Source of the DNA: Parvularculales bacterium
GTDB taxonomy: Bacteria > Pseudomonadota > Alphaproteobacteria > JAPOUT01 > JBAJNM01
Reading direction: 5' to 3'
Assembly (NCBI GenBank): GCA_036881865.1
Contig: JBAJNM010000020.1
Span: 1 to 33,139 of the forward strand
Length of the DNA stretch: 33,139 nucleotides
Made by a program: the position numbers and the translations under genes
Shown: one piece after another, positions 25,562 to 33,139 of the stretch
Layout: each line of letters opens with the position of its first letter
Position numbering within the stretch: position 1 is the first letter of the stretch
The notes under the pieces: model-generated
What the model was told of the DNA's origin: nothing
Databases searched by the model: none
Seen by the model: only the letters and a program-made list of their open reading frames with translations

Positions 25562-26614
25562 ATGTTAAACGTCAAACTCATCTCTAAAAACGGAATAGAT
25601 ACAGCTCCCCTGCCGGGCGGGATGCCACAATGGGACAGTGTGTGCTTTCTTCTGGACCCCCAAGCCCGAAACTACGACTGGCTCGTGGTGGTTGATGATT
25701 TACCCTTCAACATCAATCACAAATGGCGGCTGGGACGCGAACATCTCGCCTGTCCTCAGGAACACACTATATTGCTGACCTATGAACCTTCAGCCGTGAA
25801 ACTCTATAGCGCCGGATATGCTGCACAATTCGGCCTCGTCCTAACCAGTCACGAACCGGACGCTCTTCCCCACCCTAACCGAATAGACATGCCTCCCATG
25901 GGATCATGGCTTTACCGAGGCACCCATGATGAATTATGCGCTGCACCCACGCCACCGGTCAAAACCCGTACCATCTCCACTCTATGCTCCAACAAACAGA
26001 TGCGCCACACCTGGCATAATCTGCGGTTTCATTTCACCCGCCGCTTGCAAGAAGCCCTCCCGGAAATGGACGTCTATGGTCGGGGAATTAATCCTATTGA
26101 CGAAAAAGTCGATGCCATCGACCCCTACCGCTATCATATAGCCATAGAAAACCACATAGCCCCTTACCATTGGACGGAAAAACTAGCCGATGCATTCCTT
26201 GGATGCACCCTGCCCTTTTATGCGGGATGTCCCAACGCCGCAGATTTTTTTCCGGAAGCAAGTTTCATCCCCATAGATATAACGGATTTCAACGGTACAC
26301 TCTCAACGATCCGTCAGGTCATTGACAATAATGGATATGAAAAACGTCTCCCCGCCATTCTTGAGGCCCGCCGCCGCCTTCTGGAGGAGCAAAACCTGTT
26401 CGCCATGCTGGCGAAAATCATCACGAAGCGCCATGACAATCAGGCCTCTTTATCAAGCCGGAACGCCTCAACACGCTCCGGCAATATTATATATGGGCGG
26501 CGCATGATAAGAATGCTAAACATCCCGGATACGATACGGACTTTCCGGACATTATACCGGAGGCGTCAAAAGCAGAAAAAGATGAGCAAATTAAGTTATA
26601 AGGCAGGACAATAG
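25562..26614 (+). CDS. GT10-type (fucosyltransferase-like) glycosyltransferase
   Basis: A 350-residue glycosyltransferase resembling family GT10 alpha-1,3/1,4-fucosyltransferases, which move fucose from GDP-fucose to a glycan. The conserved donor-binding stretch is at about 192-222: [20 protein letters not shown], then [11 protein letters not shown]. The GT10 signature residues are Glu196, Asn197 and TEK (205-207). The N-terminal domain is short, as in bacterial members. Residues about 300-350 are a basic tail ([11 protein letters not shown]) that may associate with the membrane, as in Helicobacter FutA. The next two genes make GDP-L-fucose, which supports this call. Its stop codon overlaps the GTG of gmd by one base. 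The ribosome site is weak. Confidence 0.85.
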   Translation: MLNVKLISKNGIDTAPLPGGMPQWDSVCFLLDPQARNYDWLVVVDDLPFNINHKWRLGREHLACPQEHTILLTYEPSAVKLYSAGYAAQFGLVLTSHEPDALPHPNRIDMPPMGSWLYRGTHDELCAAPTPPVKTRTISTLCSNKQMRHTWHNLRFHFTRRLQEALPEMDVYGRGINPIDEKVDAIDPYRYHIAIENHIAPYHWTEKLADAFLGCTLPFYAGCPNAADFFPEASFIPIDITDFNGTLSTIRQVIDNNGYEKRLPAILEARRRLLEEQNLFAMLAKIITKRHDNQASLSSRNASTRSGNIIYGRRMIRMLNIPDTIRTFRTLYRRRQKQKKMSKLSYKAGQ

Positions 26615-27678
26615 TGGCAAATAAGAAAAAAATTGCTCTGGTTACGGGCACAACAGGTCAAGATGGCAGCCTGCTAACGGAGTTTCTATTAAACAAGGGA
26701 TATATTGTCCACGGCGTTAAACGCAGATCCTCCAGTTTTAACACCAACCGCATCAACCATCTTTACAGAGATCCCCATGACGGCGAGACCAATTTTTTCA
26801 TGCACTATGGTGACATGATTGATAGTAGCAATCTTGTGCGGTTAGTTCAGGAGGTGCAACCGGACGAAATTTACAATCTTGCAGCCCAAAGCCATGTGCG
26901 GGTTAGTTTTGATACCGCCGAATATACCGCCAACACCAATGCACTGGGTGCTCTCAGACTTCTTGAAGCGGTGCAACTGCTCAACCTAAAAGATAAAACC
27001 CGGTTCTATCAGGCCTCCACCTCGGAGCTCTATGGAACGGCACCACCACCGCAAAATGAACACACACCCTTTCTGCCCCAAAGCCCTTACGCAACAGCCA
27101 AACTGTTTGCCTATTGGATTACCGTCAACTACCGGGAGGCCTACGGTCTGCACGCCTCCAACGGTATTTTGTTCAATCATGAAAGTCCCGTACGGGGCGA
27201 AACATTCGTGTCCCGCAAAGTAACCCAAGCAGTAGCCCGCATCCATCTCGGGCTACAAGAGGTCTGCTATCTTGGCAATCTGGATGCCCTGCGCGACTGG
27301 GGACACGCCCGCGACTTTGTTGAGGGCATGTGGTTGATGCTACAGCAGGATGAACCCGGAGACTATGTGTTGGCAACCGGTGAAACTCAATCCGTACGCA
27401 CCTTTGTAGAGACTGCCTTTCAGGAAATAGGTGTAACGATCAAGTGGCAAGGCAAGGGAACGGATGAAGTGGGGGTAGATGCGGCCAATGGTAAAGTTCG
27501 CATTCGCGTTGACTCACGTTATTTTCGCCCCAATGAGGTTGATGTTCTGTGTGGCGACCCCAGCAAAGCGCAACAATGCCTTGGCTGGCATCACAAGACG
27601 GATTTTAAGGATCTGGTCAAAGAAATGGTGGCCGCTGATCTTAGCCTGATGAAACAAGATAATAGCCGGACGGAATAA
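26614..27678 (+). CDS. gmd: GDP-mannose 4,6-dehydratase
   Basis: Converts GDP-D-mannose to GDP-4-keto-6-deoxy-D-mannose, the first step to GDP-L-fucose. This 354-residue short-chain dehydrogenase/reductase protein has the NADP site TGTTGQDG (11-18), [15 protein letters not shown] (38-51) typical of GMD, the catalytic Thr136 in STSELYG, and Tyr159/Lys163 in [26 protein letters not shown] and [22 protein letters not shown] follow the family almost exactly. The start is GTG with AGGCAGGAC upstream, overlapping the previous stop by one base. Confidence 0.95.
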   Translation: MANKKKIALVTGTTGQDGSLLTEFLLNKGYIVHGVKRRSSSFNTNRINHLYRDPHDGETNFFMHYGDMIDSSNLVRLVQEVQPDEIYNLAAQSHVRVSFDTAEYTANTNALGALRLLEAVQLLNLKDKTRFYQASTSELYGTAPPPQNEHTPFLPQSPYATAKLFAYWITVNYREAYGLHASNGILFNHESPVRGETFVSRKVTQAVARIHLGLQEVCYLGNLDALRDWGHARDFVEGMWLMLQQDEPGDYVLATGETQSVRTFVETAFQEIGVTIKWQGKGTDEVGVDAANGKVRIRVDSRYFRPNEVDVLCGDPSKAQQCLGWHHKTDFKDLVKEMVAADLSLMKQDNSRTE

Positions 27679-27703
27679 ACCGACCACACATTAAGGATAG
27701 ATC

Positions 27704-28666
27704 ATGGCCGGAAGAATAAAACACATTATGGTGACAGGAGGTACCGGCTTTCTGGGACGGCACATTGTCACCGAGGGAAAGAGCGCAGGTTATATTGTCC
27801 ATGCCCCTTCTCACAAAGATGTTGATATAGAAACCGGTGAAGGCCTTAAAGAATGGTTTAAGAACCGCCGCAAAGACGGCACTCCTATCAATGCCGTTAT
27901 CCACTCGGCGGCCTATTATGGCGGTCTGGGTTTTCTGGAAACGGATCCCTTTGGTATAGCGACACGCAATATACGCATGGCGGTTAATGTTTTTGAGACA
28001 GCCGTCAGGGCGGGTGTGAAAAAGTTCGTCTCTGTGGGCAGCAGTTGTTCATACCCGGAAAAAATAACCGGTGAAATGTACGAGGAAGATATTTTTCAGG
28101 GGCGGTGTCATGAATCCGTTGAAGCGTACGGCTTTTCCAAACGTGTACATCTGGTTCTCATGGCGGCAGCACGGCGGCAATATGATATGGAGTGTGTGCA
28201 AATAGCCCTTACCAATTTATATGGCGAGCATGATGTTTTTGGAGAAGCCCGCTCTCATGCAATCAGCGCCCTCATCAAGAAGGTTGCCGATGCCCATCAA
28301 TCCGGCGGGCGGGTCAAGGCGTGGGGAACCGGTACTCCTATGCGCCAGTTTGTTTATGTGAGAGATGCCGCCAAGGTTATTGTGCGGGCCATTACATTTC
28401 CCGGAGATGACTGGCCTGTCAATGTTGGCGGTGAAGAGGTCAGCGTTCGCGATTTAACACACACTATCACTGACCATATCAATTTGCCTCGTGACCGTAT
28501 TGACTGGGACACTTCTCAGCCTGACGGAGTCCACCGAAAGGCCGTCAGCGACGAAAAATTGCGGAGGCTATGGCCTGAATACCGCCCCGTCCCTTTCCAC
28601 GAAGGGTTGAAGAAAACCATTCAATGGTATCTTGCCAACAAAGAAAGTGCTGACCTGCGCCCGTGA
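27704..28666 (+). CDS. fcl: GDP-L-fucose synthase-like epimerase/reductase
   Basis: Likely the 3,5-epimerase/4-reductase that turns GDP-4-keto-6-deoxymannose into GDP-L-fucose. The 320-residue protein has the nucleotide site GGTGFLG (12-18), the WcaG/Fcl-type stretch HSAAYYGGLGF, SVGSSCSYP (110-118) with the active-site Ser/Cys pair, and Tyr142/Lys146 in YGFSK. TNLYGEHDVF, then MRQFVYVRDAAKVI and NVGGEEVSVRDL complete the pattern. It lies 25 bases after gmd. Divergence from classical Fcl leaves open a related sugar epimerase, but the gmd and GT10 neighbours favour fucose. No clear terminator is seen in 28667-28813. Confidence 0.82.
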   Translation: MAGRIKHIMVTGGTGFLGRHIVTEGKSAGYIVHAPSHKDVDIETGEGLKEWFKNRRKDGTPINAVIHSAAYYGGLGFLETDPFGIATRNIRMAVNVFETAVRAGVKKFVSVGSSCSYPEKITGEMYEEDIFQGRCHESVEAYGFSKRVHLVLMAAARRQYDMECVQIALTNLYGEHDVFGEARSHAISALIKKVADAHQSGGRVKAWGTGTPMRQFVYVRDAAKVIVRAITFPGDDWPVNVGGEEVSVRDLTHTITDHINLPRDRIDWDTSQPDGVHRKAVSDEKLRRLWPEYRPVPFHEGLKKTIQWYLANKESADLRP

Positions 28667-28813
28667 AACCATAGACGGCCACAGCCGCCACTATCCCGCC
28701 CGATGGGTTTTGATACGGGGCAATAGAATCAAGATGAGCAAAAAGACCAACATCATCCCACCACCTTCGTGCCTGCACGTGATGTGGCGGAGATGGATTG
28801 AGTTCGTTTGCGC

Positions 28814-29632
28814 TCATCGCTCCTCATACTCTCCCTGAGATTTTAGGTAATCAAACACCAGCGTTGCTATTTTTTCCGGTTGCTCCGGCAACAAAGCATG
28901 ACCGGCAGCCTCAAGTTCGGCTACGGAGATTTGGTCGCCATAAGATTCTTTGAGATGTGCTACCGTATCTTCAACTGGTGCAATCGTATCCGCCTTGCCC
29001 GCGATGACCAACATGGGACGCCCCCCACCGCTCCAGAAACTCTCATAAGAGACAGATTGCACCGCACTTGACTGCAAAGTAGCGGTATCCGGATACCAAT
29101 TATCTATCCACTCCGGTGGCACAGGATTGCCCTCAGCAAAAAGGGCATAGCGAATGTCTTCAAGGCGCCTCTCCTCAGGATCCTCCAAAACAAACGTACC
29201 GATGAGTGCGTCTCTCGCCTTTTTAGCAATGGGAACCTTACCACCCGCCGCCAATAAAACCAGCGCCCTAACACGCACCGGATACATGACCGCTACGGTG
29301 CGCGCAAGGCGGTTACCGAAAGCATGACCAATGATGAAAACCGGAACCTCCCCTGCTTCAGCATCTATAACCGCGACAATATCCTCCGCCAAGTCTCCCA
29401 TTGTGGGATTTTCAATGCCTCTATCCGTACCCCCAACACCACGCGGCTGGACGGCAATCGTGCGGTAACCCTTATCACTCAACCGAGCGGCCAGATGGTT
29501 AAAATCTTCCGCCGGGCGACCCAGACTCGCCAACATCACTACCACAGACCCCGCCCCCGATGCTAAATAGGACACTTGCCCATGAGGTGTTGTTACTGTG
29601 TGGTGTTTTGCAGACATCTCCCCACTTTCCAT
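28814..29632 (-). CDS. Alpha/beta-hydrolase-fold protein lacking the nucleophilic serine
   Basis: A 272-residue alpha/beta-hydrolase-fold protein without a signal peptide. Strand order and motifs fit the family: VVVMLASLGRPAEDFNHLAARL, an oxyanion region, RGVGGTD, and the nucleophile elbow at 102-106. That elbow reads GHAFG, with Ala104 (codon GCT) where Ser is expected. The acid Asp215 (GKADTIAP) and base His245 (AAGHALLPE) are retained. So a standard serine hydrolase reaction is not possible, and the protein may be a non-hydrolytic member, a lyase-type member, or inactive. The next gene, a GNAT acetyltransferase, ends 17 bases upstream on the same strand. Start 29632 (or ATG 29617) is not decided by ribosome sites. 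Confidence 0.85.
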   Translation of the reverse strand: MESGEMSAKHHTVTTPHGQVSYLASGAGSVVVMLASLGRPAEDFNHLAARLSDKGYRTIAVQPRGVGGTDRGIENPTMGDLAEDIVAVIDAEAGEVPVFIIGHAFGNRLARTVAVMYPVRVRALVLLAAGGKVPIAKKARDALIGTFVLEDPEERRLEDIRYALFAEGNPVPPEWIDNWYPDTATLQSSAVQSVSYESFWSGGGRPMLVIAGKADTIAPVEDTVAHLKESYGDQISVAELEAAGHALLPEQPEKIATLVFDYLKSQGEYEER

Positions 29633-29648
29633 TTATGTTACTTGATAT

Positions 29649-30131
29649 TCAGAGTTCTCTGTACATCACATAAGCATCCGTCAGCCCTAAATGCTTGTGA
29701 TTAAAAGATTTCGGCAAAGCTCCGATAATCTCAAACCCAAGTTTCTGCCATAAGGCAACTGCCGGTTCATTGGTAGAAACAACCATATTAAACTGCATAA
29801 ATTTGTACCCCAACTCTTTGGCCGTCAGTAAGGCATGCTCTCCCATTTGATATCCAACACCCCTGCTCCGCGCCCTGGGGCTCACCATAAAACCCGCATT
29901 TGCAACATGAGACCCCGGGCCCGGCTGATTATCCTTAATCATGTATGTACCCCAAATATCCTGCCCCTCCACAGCCACAAAAACATGATGCCTGTCATTC
30001 ATCCAATAGGACAACACATCACTTTTTGAAGCGTCCGGCTCAAAGGTATACGTATCGCCTCCAGCGATAACGGGCTTCATAATCTGCCACATCCTGTCCA
30101 CATCGGCTTCTTTTGCACGTCTTATATTCAT
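29649..30131 (-). CDS. GNAT family N-acetyltransferase
   Basis: A 160-residue acetyl-CoA-dependent acetyltransferase. The acetyl-CoA pyrophosphate loop is RARSRGVGYQMGEHAL (about 97-112), followed by LGYKFMQFNMVVSTNEPAVALWQKLGFEIIG, the usual GNAT motif A/B run. The target amine is unknown. The N-terminus MNIRRAKEADVDRMWQIMKPVI is typical. The upstream region 30132-30476 is shared with the cspA leader on the other strand. Confidence 0.9.
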   Translation of the reverse strand: MNIRRAKEADVDRMWQIMKPVIAGGDTYTFEPDASKSDVLSYWMNDRHHVFVAVEGQDIWGTYMIKDNQPGPGSHVANAGFMVSPRARSRGVGYQMGEHALLTAKELGYKFMQFNMVVSTNEPAVALWQKLGFEIIGALPKSFNHKHLGLTDAYVMYREL

Positions 30132-30256
30132 GAACTCTACGAAACATAAAAAGACAAATTTCGGTTATCACCATACCATAACTACTGCCAGACTCTATAA
30201 TTTGACCGGCTGAAAGCGCAGATATGCCTGCATACACCACCCCCGTTTTGAGTTCC

Positions 30257-30285
30257 TTGCATTCTCCAGCCCGATCGGATATAAG
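30257..30285 (+). promoter_or_regulatory. Candidate cspA promoter with a long leader
   Basis: TTGCAT (30257-30262) and TATAAG (30280-30285) are 17 bases apart. Transcription would start near 30292 and give a leader of about 185 bases, similar in size to known cold-shock mRNA leaders. Within it ACTATC-TATT-GATAGT (30320-30335) forms a six-pair hairpin. The remaining part of 30132-30476 shows no gene. Confidence 0.4.
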
Positions 30286-30476
30286 GCCTTTGAGTTTTCG
30301 TTACTCTTGCGAGAATGATACTATCTATTGATAGTGCGCTCTGACGAAGAGTTGCCTGAAGATCTTCCTAAATTGTTGATCCTAAGCGTTTGAATAAGAG
30401 TGACCGGTCAGACTGCATGGTGTGGTTTTACTGGGATGAATACTACTGAAAAACCTAAACGCTAAAGGAAAATATC

Positions 30477-30689
30477 ATGACAAACGGTACTGTAAAATGG
30501 TTCAACACAACTAAGGGATATGGCTTCATTGCTCCTGAGGATGGTTCAAAAGATGTCTTTGTTCATATCAGCGCATTAGAAAAAGCCGGCCTGCGTCAAC
30601 TGGATGAGGGACAGAAAGTCTCCTTTGAGACGGCAACAAACAAAGGCAAGACATCGGCTGTCAACATTCAGCTAGACGACGCCTCTTAA
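30477..30689 (+). CDS. Cold-shock domain protein (CspA family)
   Basis: A 70-residue single-stranded nucleic-acid-binding OB-fold protein that keeps RNA unfolded or acts as an antiterminator. It begins [20 protein letters not shown], containing the RNP1 motif KGYGFI, and has RNP2 as VFVHISAL. The ribosome site AAAGGAAA lies about seven bases upstream. It is a single gene with its own long leader. Which of several Csp paralogues it is, and whether it is cold-induced, cannot be told. Confidence 0.96.
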   Translation: MTNGTVKWFNTTKGYGFIAPEDGSKDVFVHISALEKAGLRQLDEGQKVSFETATNKGKTSAVNIQLDDAS

Positions 30690-30773
30690 ACTATTTTTCA
30701 TACGATTTCTAATCATTCAGACCAGCCGTGCCACCATATATTGACGGTAGCGGATGGTTGTGCCCGGAAGGAC

Positions 30774-30842
30774 CTGGATAAGGTCATTTATCCAGCCTTT
30801 GTGAGCCGTAGATGATGGTTTCCGGCCTGTCCTGCGGCTCAC
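30774..30842. other. Two strong hairpins between convergent cspA and ankyrin genes
   Basis: CTGGATAA-GGTCAT-TTATCCAG (30774-30795) has an eight-pair stem. Six bases later GTGAGCCG (30801-30808) pairs with CGGCTCAC (30835-30842) around a 26-base loop. Neither has a T-run next to it, so they are not canonical terminators, but they may stop convergent transcription in a factor-dependent way or stabilise 3' ends. The gap 30690-30861 has no gene I can support. Confidence 0.5.
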
Positions 30843-30861
30843 TTCCGCACGATGTGTCTTA

Positions 30862-31815
30862 TCAGTATTGAGGTTCGTCAAGCTGCCGAGTCTCATCAAG
30901 CGGCCGAATCTCGTTCAGTCGCCGGACCTCATTCAGCCGGCGATAGGCTTCAGTATTCTCAAGGGCCTTATTACCCAGAATATAACCAAAAGGGGTGTTC
31001 CCCCAGATGTCCTGCGCCATGTCATTAGCCCCATAGTCCAATAACAGCTCCACCACTGCCGATGTTTTGCTATTGGCCGCTGCCATATGCAGGGGTGTTT
31101 TATTGTACTGATCAAGGGCCTCTATGTCGGCTCCATAATTCAACAACAGTTCCACCACTGCCGGTATCTCACTATTGGCCACTGCCGCATGCAGGGGTGT
31201 TTTCTTATATCGGTCGCGTACCTCTATGTCCGCCCCATTGTCCAGTAACAGTTGCACCACCGCCGGTGTTTTGCTATTGATCGCTGCCGCATGCAGAGGT
31301 GTTTTCTTATATTGATCAAGAGCCTCTATGTCGGCTCCGCGAGCCAGTAACAGTTGCGCCACTGCCGGTGTTTCGCTATACGCCGCCGCTAAATGCAGAG
31401 GCTTTCTCCCATTCTTGTTGCGGGCTTCTATATCAGCGCCGCGATCCAGTAGAAGTTTCACCACCGCCGGTGTCCGGTTAAACGCCGCTGCAACATGCAA
31501 GGCCGTTACTCCATACTTAGTGCGGGCCTCTATATCGGCTCCGCGGGCCAGTAATGCTTGCATCCCACCCGGTGTTGAGATGTTACCCGCCGCATAATGC
31601 AGAGGACCTCCCTCATCCCTATCAAAGGCTCTAACATCAGCGCCCTGAAGAAGAGCAACCCTAACATCCACCAGCGTTGCCGTCTGCCAAAACCTTTTAT
31701 CCAGCAACACATTACCTTGCGTCTCCGGCAATGCACTCTCCTGTGCCTGAAGGGGAGATAGCAAGACAGTCAATAAAAGAAGCTCTCCTAAAAAGATGCT
31801 CGCTTTTGTTTTCAT
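30862..31815 (-). CDS. Exported ankyrin-repeat protein with C-terminal hexapeptide repeat
   Basis: A 317-residue protein with a signal peptide (residues 1-24, cleavage near LQAQ), so probably periplasmic or secreted. Six successive ankyrin units have their PLH/ALH motif at residues 71, 105, 139, 173, 207 and 241, and a degenerate one (PFG) at 275: exactly 34 residues apart, one more than the usual 33. A partial unit precedes at about 46-66. Residues 292-315 are four copies of a hexapeptide R-x-L-(N/D)-E-x (RRLNEV, RRLNEI, RPLDET, RQLDEP). Ankyrin arrays bind proteins; the partner is unknown. The start has CGGAGAA nine bases upstream. Repeats 170-250 are nearly identical, a sign of recent expansion. 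Confidence 0.88.
   Translation of the reverse strand: MKTKASIFLGELLLLTVLLSPLQAQESALPETQGNVLLDKRFWQTATLVDVRVALLQGADVRAFDRDEGGPLHYAAGNISTPGGMQALLARGADIEARTKYGVTALHVAAAFNRTPAVVKLLLDRGADIEARNKNGRKPLHLAAAYSETPAVAQLLLARGADIEALDQYKKTPLHAAAINSKTPAVVQLLLDNGADIEVRDRYKKTPLHAAVANSEIPAVVELLLNYGADIEALDQYNKTPLHMAAANSKTSAVVELLLDYGANDMAQDIWGNTPFGYILGNKALENTEAYRRLNEVRRLNEIRPLDETRQLDEPQY
30871..30942. repeat. 18-base repeat coding for the hexapeptide tail
   Basis: Four imperfect 18-base units on the minus strand encode R-x-L-(N/D)-E-x four times, directly before the last two residues and the stop codon of the ankyrin gene. Confidence 0.75.
30988..31605. repeat. 102-base tandem repeats coding for ankyrin units
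   Basis: Six units of about 102 bases repeat the same series of words on the plus strand, for example CCTCTATGTC(G/C)GC(T/C)CC, GCATGCAGGGGTGTTTT and CACCGCCGGTGT. The inner units differ at few positions, whereas the outer ones have diverged more. They correspond exactly to the 34-residue ankyrin units. Confidence 0.85.
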
Positions 31816-31965
31816 GCTGAATTCTCCGGGCCATGTTTCTCTTAAACTGAAATACTACCCAAGGTTCCTCTTAGTTTTCTTTGCCGTATGTTAGGGCAAT
31901 ATCTGTATTGCGGCAAGACGTGCACACCTCCGCCTGCGGTAAGCGGCACGTCCAACTTTATCTGC

Positions 31966-32616
31966 TCATTGAGGTAAATCCTCAGAAAACAGAAAACTAA
32001 ATTCAGGGTCTTTGACCAGATCATTTTCAATCCCGTCAGCGTTTCCGGTTTTAGTGATAATAGCCACACCAGAACTCCAGTTCATGTAGCTCAGTGAAAA
32101 ATCATCTGTACATCTAAACACCTCCAATAGTGCATCTACCCTTGGCCCGTGCCGGTCCGGCCAGTTACTTTGCGGTAATAAGTCGTCAATTATGTATAGT
32201 CCACCCTTGTCCAAGGTGCGGAGTGCATGATTCAGGTTGCTATATTTCCCAGGCCAAGCATCTGCAAAAATAAACGAAAACTGACGCCGTTCGCATTTCT
32301 TCAAAAAAGTACCCGCATCTTCAACGATAAAACGAACATTTTTTTGACCTTCAAGAACAGTTTGTGCCACCTGAGAATATGTTGCGTCAATATCAATTGT
32401 AATCAGCTCTGCCTCCTGAGACATCAACTGCGCAATAAAGAGAGTTGATATACCAGTTCCCGTTCCGATCTCCAGTAAATGCTTGTGACACGGAATTGAA
32501 GCGAGGTTTGCGCAAAGTTCTGCAACCTCCATATCGCACGACATATCGAACCCCAGTTTCCTGTTTTCCGACACAATCGCGTTTATCTGATTTCGGAGTT
32601 TATCTTTCAGGAGCAT
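31966..32616 (-). CDS. Class I SAM-dependent methyltransferase (O-methyltransferase-like)
   Basis: A 216-residue methyltransferase. The SAM-binding motif I is LLEIGTGTGIST (about 47-58), followed by ITIDID (motif II, ribose-binding acid) and FIFADAWPGKYSNLNHALRTLDKGGLYIIDDLL. This order and the ADAWPGKY segment resemble the catechol/caffeoyl O-methyltransferase or Methyltransf_24 group. The substrate is unknown. The start has CCGGAG about eight bases upstream. The spacer 31816-31965 to the ankyrin gene shows nothing notable. Confidence 0.85.
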   Translation of the reverse strand: MLLKDKLRNQINAIVSENRKLGFDMSCDMEVAELCANLASIPCHKHLLEIGTGTGISTLFIAQLMSQEAELITIDIDATYSQVAQTVLEGQKNVRFIVEDAGTFLKKCERRQFSFIFADAWPGKYSNLNHALRTLDKGGLYIIDDLLPQSNWPDRHGPRVDALLEVFRCTDDFSLSYMNWSSGVAIITKTGNADGIENDLVKDPEFSFLFSEDLPQ

Positions 32617-32730
32617 TCATTTTCTCCGGTTTCTGTTTAGTTAATGTCAAGAAGGTGCTTTTGTTACCCCAGTTTTTAGGAGTATCCTTTAGGGATAAAA
32701 ATAAAGAGGTGGGGAGGGTCGTTATATTAT

Positions 32731-32755
32731 TTTTATTGAGTAAAACTCAATAAAA
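32731..32755. repeat. Perfect AT-rich inverted repeat downstream of tRNA-Ser
   Basis: TTTTATTGAG-TAAAA-CTCAATAAAA gives a ten-pair stem with a five-base loop, seven bases beyond the encoded CCA of the tRNA. It may act as a transcription end for the tRNA, but it lacks a following T-run in either direction. Confidence 0.6.
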
Positions 32756-32762
32756 TATAGGG

Positions 32763-32853
32763 TGGCGGAGAGGAAGGGATTCGAACCCTCGATGGGCTAT
32801 AAACCCATACTCCCTTAGCAGGGGAGCGCCTTCAGCCACTCGGCCACCTCTCC
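32763..32853 (-). tRNA. tRNA-Ser (anticodon GCU)
   Basis: The minus strand folds as a class II tRNA of 91 bases with encoded CCA. The acceptor stem GGAGAGG pairs with CCTCTCC, followed by discriminator G and CCA (32766, then 32765-32763). The D arm is GCCGAGTGGCTGAAGGC. The anticodon stem-loop CTCCC-CTGCTAA-GGGAG shows GCT, which reads AGC/AGU serine codons. A long variable arm (ATGGGTTTATAGCCCAT) and the T arm GAGGGTTCGAATCCCTT complete it. Confidence 0.97.
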
Positions 32854-32925
32854 ACCTTCCTAGCTAAAGGAAGATGGCCGGCATGGCAAGCCACCCTGCA
32901 ACAGATGAACAGGATGGAAAAACTC

Positions 32926-32954
32926 GCTATAAAGATAAGAGATGCCGAATTCAA
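32926..32954 (-). promoter_or_regulatory. Likely sigma-70 promoter of tRNA-Ser
   Basis: On the minus strand TTGAAT (32954-32949) and TATAGC (32931-32926) are separated by 17 bases. Four of six positions match the consensus in each hexamer. The tRNA 5' end is 73 bases downstream of the -10, giving a leader of about 65 bases. The promoter covers the start codon of the divergent mutase gene. Confidence 0.55.
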
Positions 32955-33139
32955 GCCAAACCCAGCACCCTTCTCTCTCCGTGCCCGACAGAGCCGCATG
33001 GGAAGCACTCGCCACCGACACCTTGCGAGGTAGGCCTTTATCGGCCCTCGACGGACATACGGAAGACGGACTGCCCATCCACCCCCTTTACTGGGCAGGT
33101 AATCAGGCGGCCCTGCCCTATCTGCCCCGCCCCCGGCGC
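32942..33139 (+). CDS. Methylmalonyl-CoA mutase subunit, N-terminus (runs off window)
   Basis: The first 66 codons of what looks like a methylmalonyl-CoA mutase subunit, probably the small (beta, MutA) one. The segment WEALATDTLRGRPLSALDGH, then TEDGLPIHPLYWAG follows the family pattern of a short N-terminal arm leading to the substrate barrel, with a proline-rich LPYLPRPRR. The frame is open to the window end. The ATG at 32942 has only a weak AAGAG just before it; a GTG at 32978 is an alternative. With the large subunit it would isomerise methylmalonyl-CoA and succinyl-CoA using coenzyme B12. Only the N-terminus is visible. Confidence 0.75.
   Translation, partial: MPNSSQTQHPSLSVPDRAAWEALATDTLRGRPLSALDGHTEDGLPIHPLYWAGNQAALPYLPRPRR

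Noticed and set aside
30717-30899. Minus-strand 60-codon frame suspected to be a transposase remnant
   Set aside because: No transposase motif can be identified, no inverted ends or target duplication are visible, and it spans the two hairpins and the end of the ankyrin gene.
30988-31605. Regularly spaced repeats resembling a CRISPR array
   Set aside because: The 102-base periodicity is the coding sequence of ankyrin units; there are no unique spacers and no cas genes.
32763-32853. tRNA-Ser as an attachment site of an integrated element
   Set aside because: No integrase gene and no repeat of the tRNA 3' end is found within the window; the inverted repeat next to it is palindromic, not a tRNA copy.

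Overview
The window looks like chromosomal DNA of a free-living alphaproteobacterium with moderate GC content. The evidence is gene content and order: an uninterrupted minus-strand run rpoZ-rsh-pyrE-DUF2062-pdxJ-acpS-lepB-rnc-era-recO-parC, a single bifunctional (p)ppGpp enzyme, an omega subunit with a long acidic tail, a TRAP transporter, an orphan betaine-type binding protein and a methylmalonyl-CoA mutase start. I cannot name a genus. No phage, IS element, CRISPR array or defence island is visible.

Layout. (1) 1-2570: the 5' part of a MotA/TolQ/ExbB proton-channel gene (minus), a threefold tandem repeat of its start region, threonine ammonia-lyase (plus) and a flavin reductase (minus) whose start region is also imperfectly duplicated. 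(2) 2571-6501: a hairpin-rich non-coding stretch leading into a small secreted four-cysteine protein with its own terminator, then an orphan OpuAC-type periplasmic binding protein and an SLC13/DASS-type anion transporter with an RCK_C pair. (3) 6689-10513: a TRAP transporter operon (TakP-like Tat-exported binding protein, DctQ, DctM) plus a membrane-anchored protein of unknown function. (4) 21225 down to 10574: the 11-gene housekeeping run, with several ATGA or few-base junctions. (5) 21355-24013: folK, a family-5-like uracil-DNA glycosylase (plus), and the pair dapA-smpB. (6) 24197-28666 (plus): a two-domain thioredoxin-fold protein, then a GT10 fucosyltransferase-like gene, gmd and a GDP-L-fucose-synthase-like gene. 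The last three form a compact set to make GDP-L-fucose from GDP-mannose and transfer it to a glycan. (7) 28814-32616: an alpha/beta-hydrolase without the nucleophilic serine, a GNAT acetyltransferase, a cold-shock protein with a long leader, a periplasmic ankyrin-repeat protein with exact 34-residue periodicity, and an O-methyltransferase-like enzyme. (8) 32763-33139: tRNA-Ser(GCU) on the minus strand and, divergently, the first 66 codons of a methylmalonyl-CoA mutase subunit; the tRNA promoter appears to lie over the mutase start codon.

Most of the window is ordinary core genome. The least explained parts are the repeated translation-start regions in front of tolQ and the flavin reductase gene, the three-hairpin leader of the small secreted protein, the serine-less hydrolase, the homogenised ankyrin gene with its C-terminal hexapeptide repeat, and paired hairpins between cspA and the ankyrin gene. 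I did not find a clear new multi-gene system.
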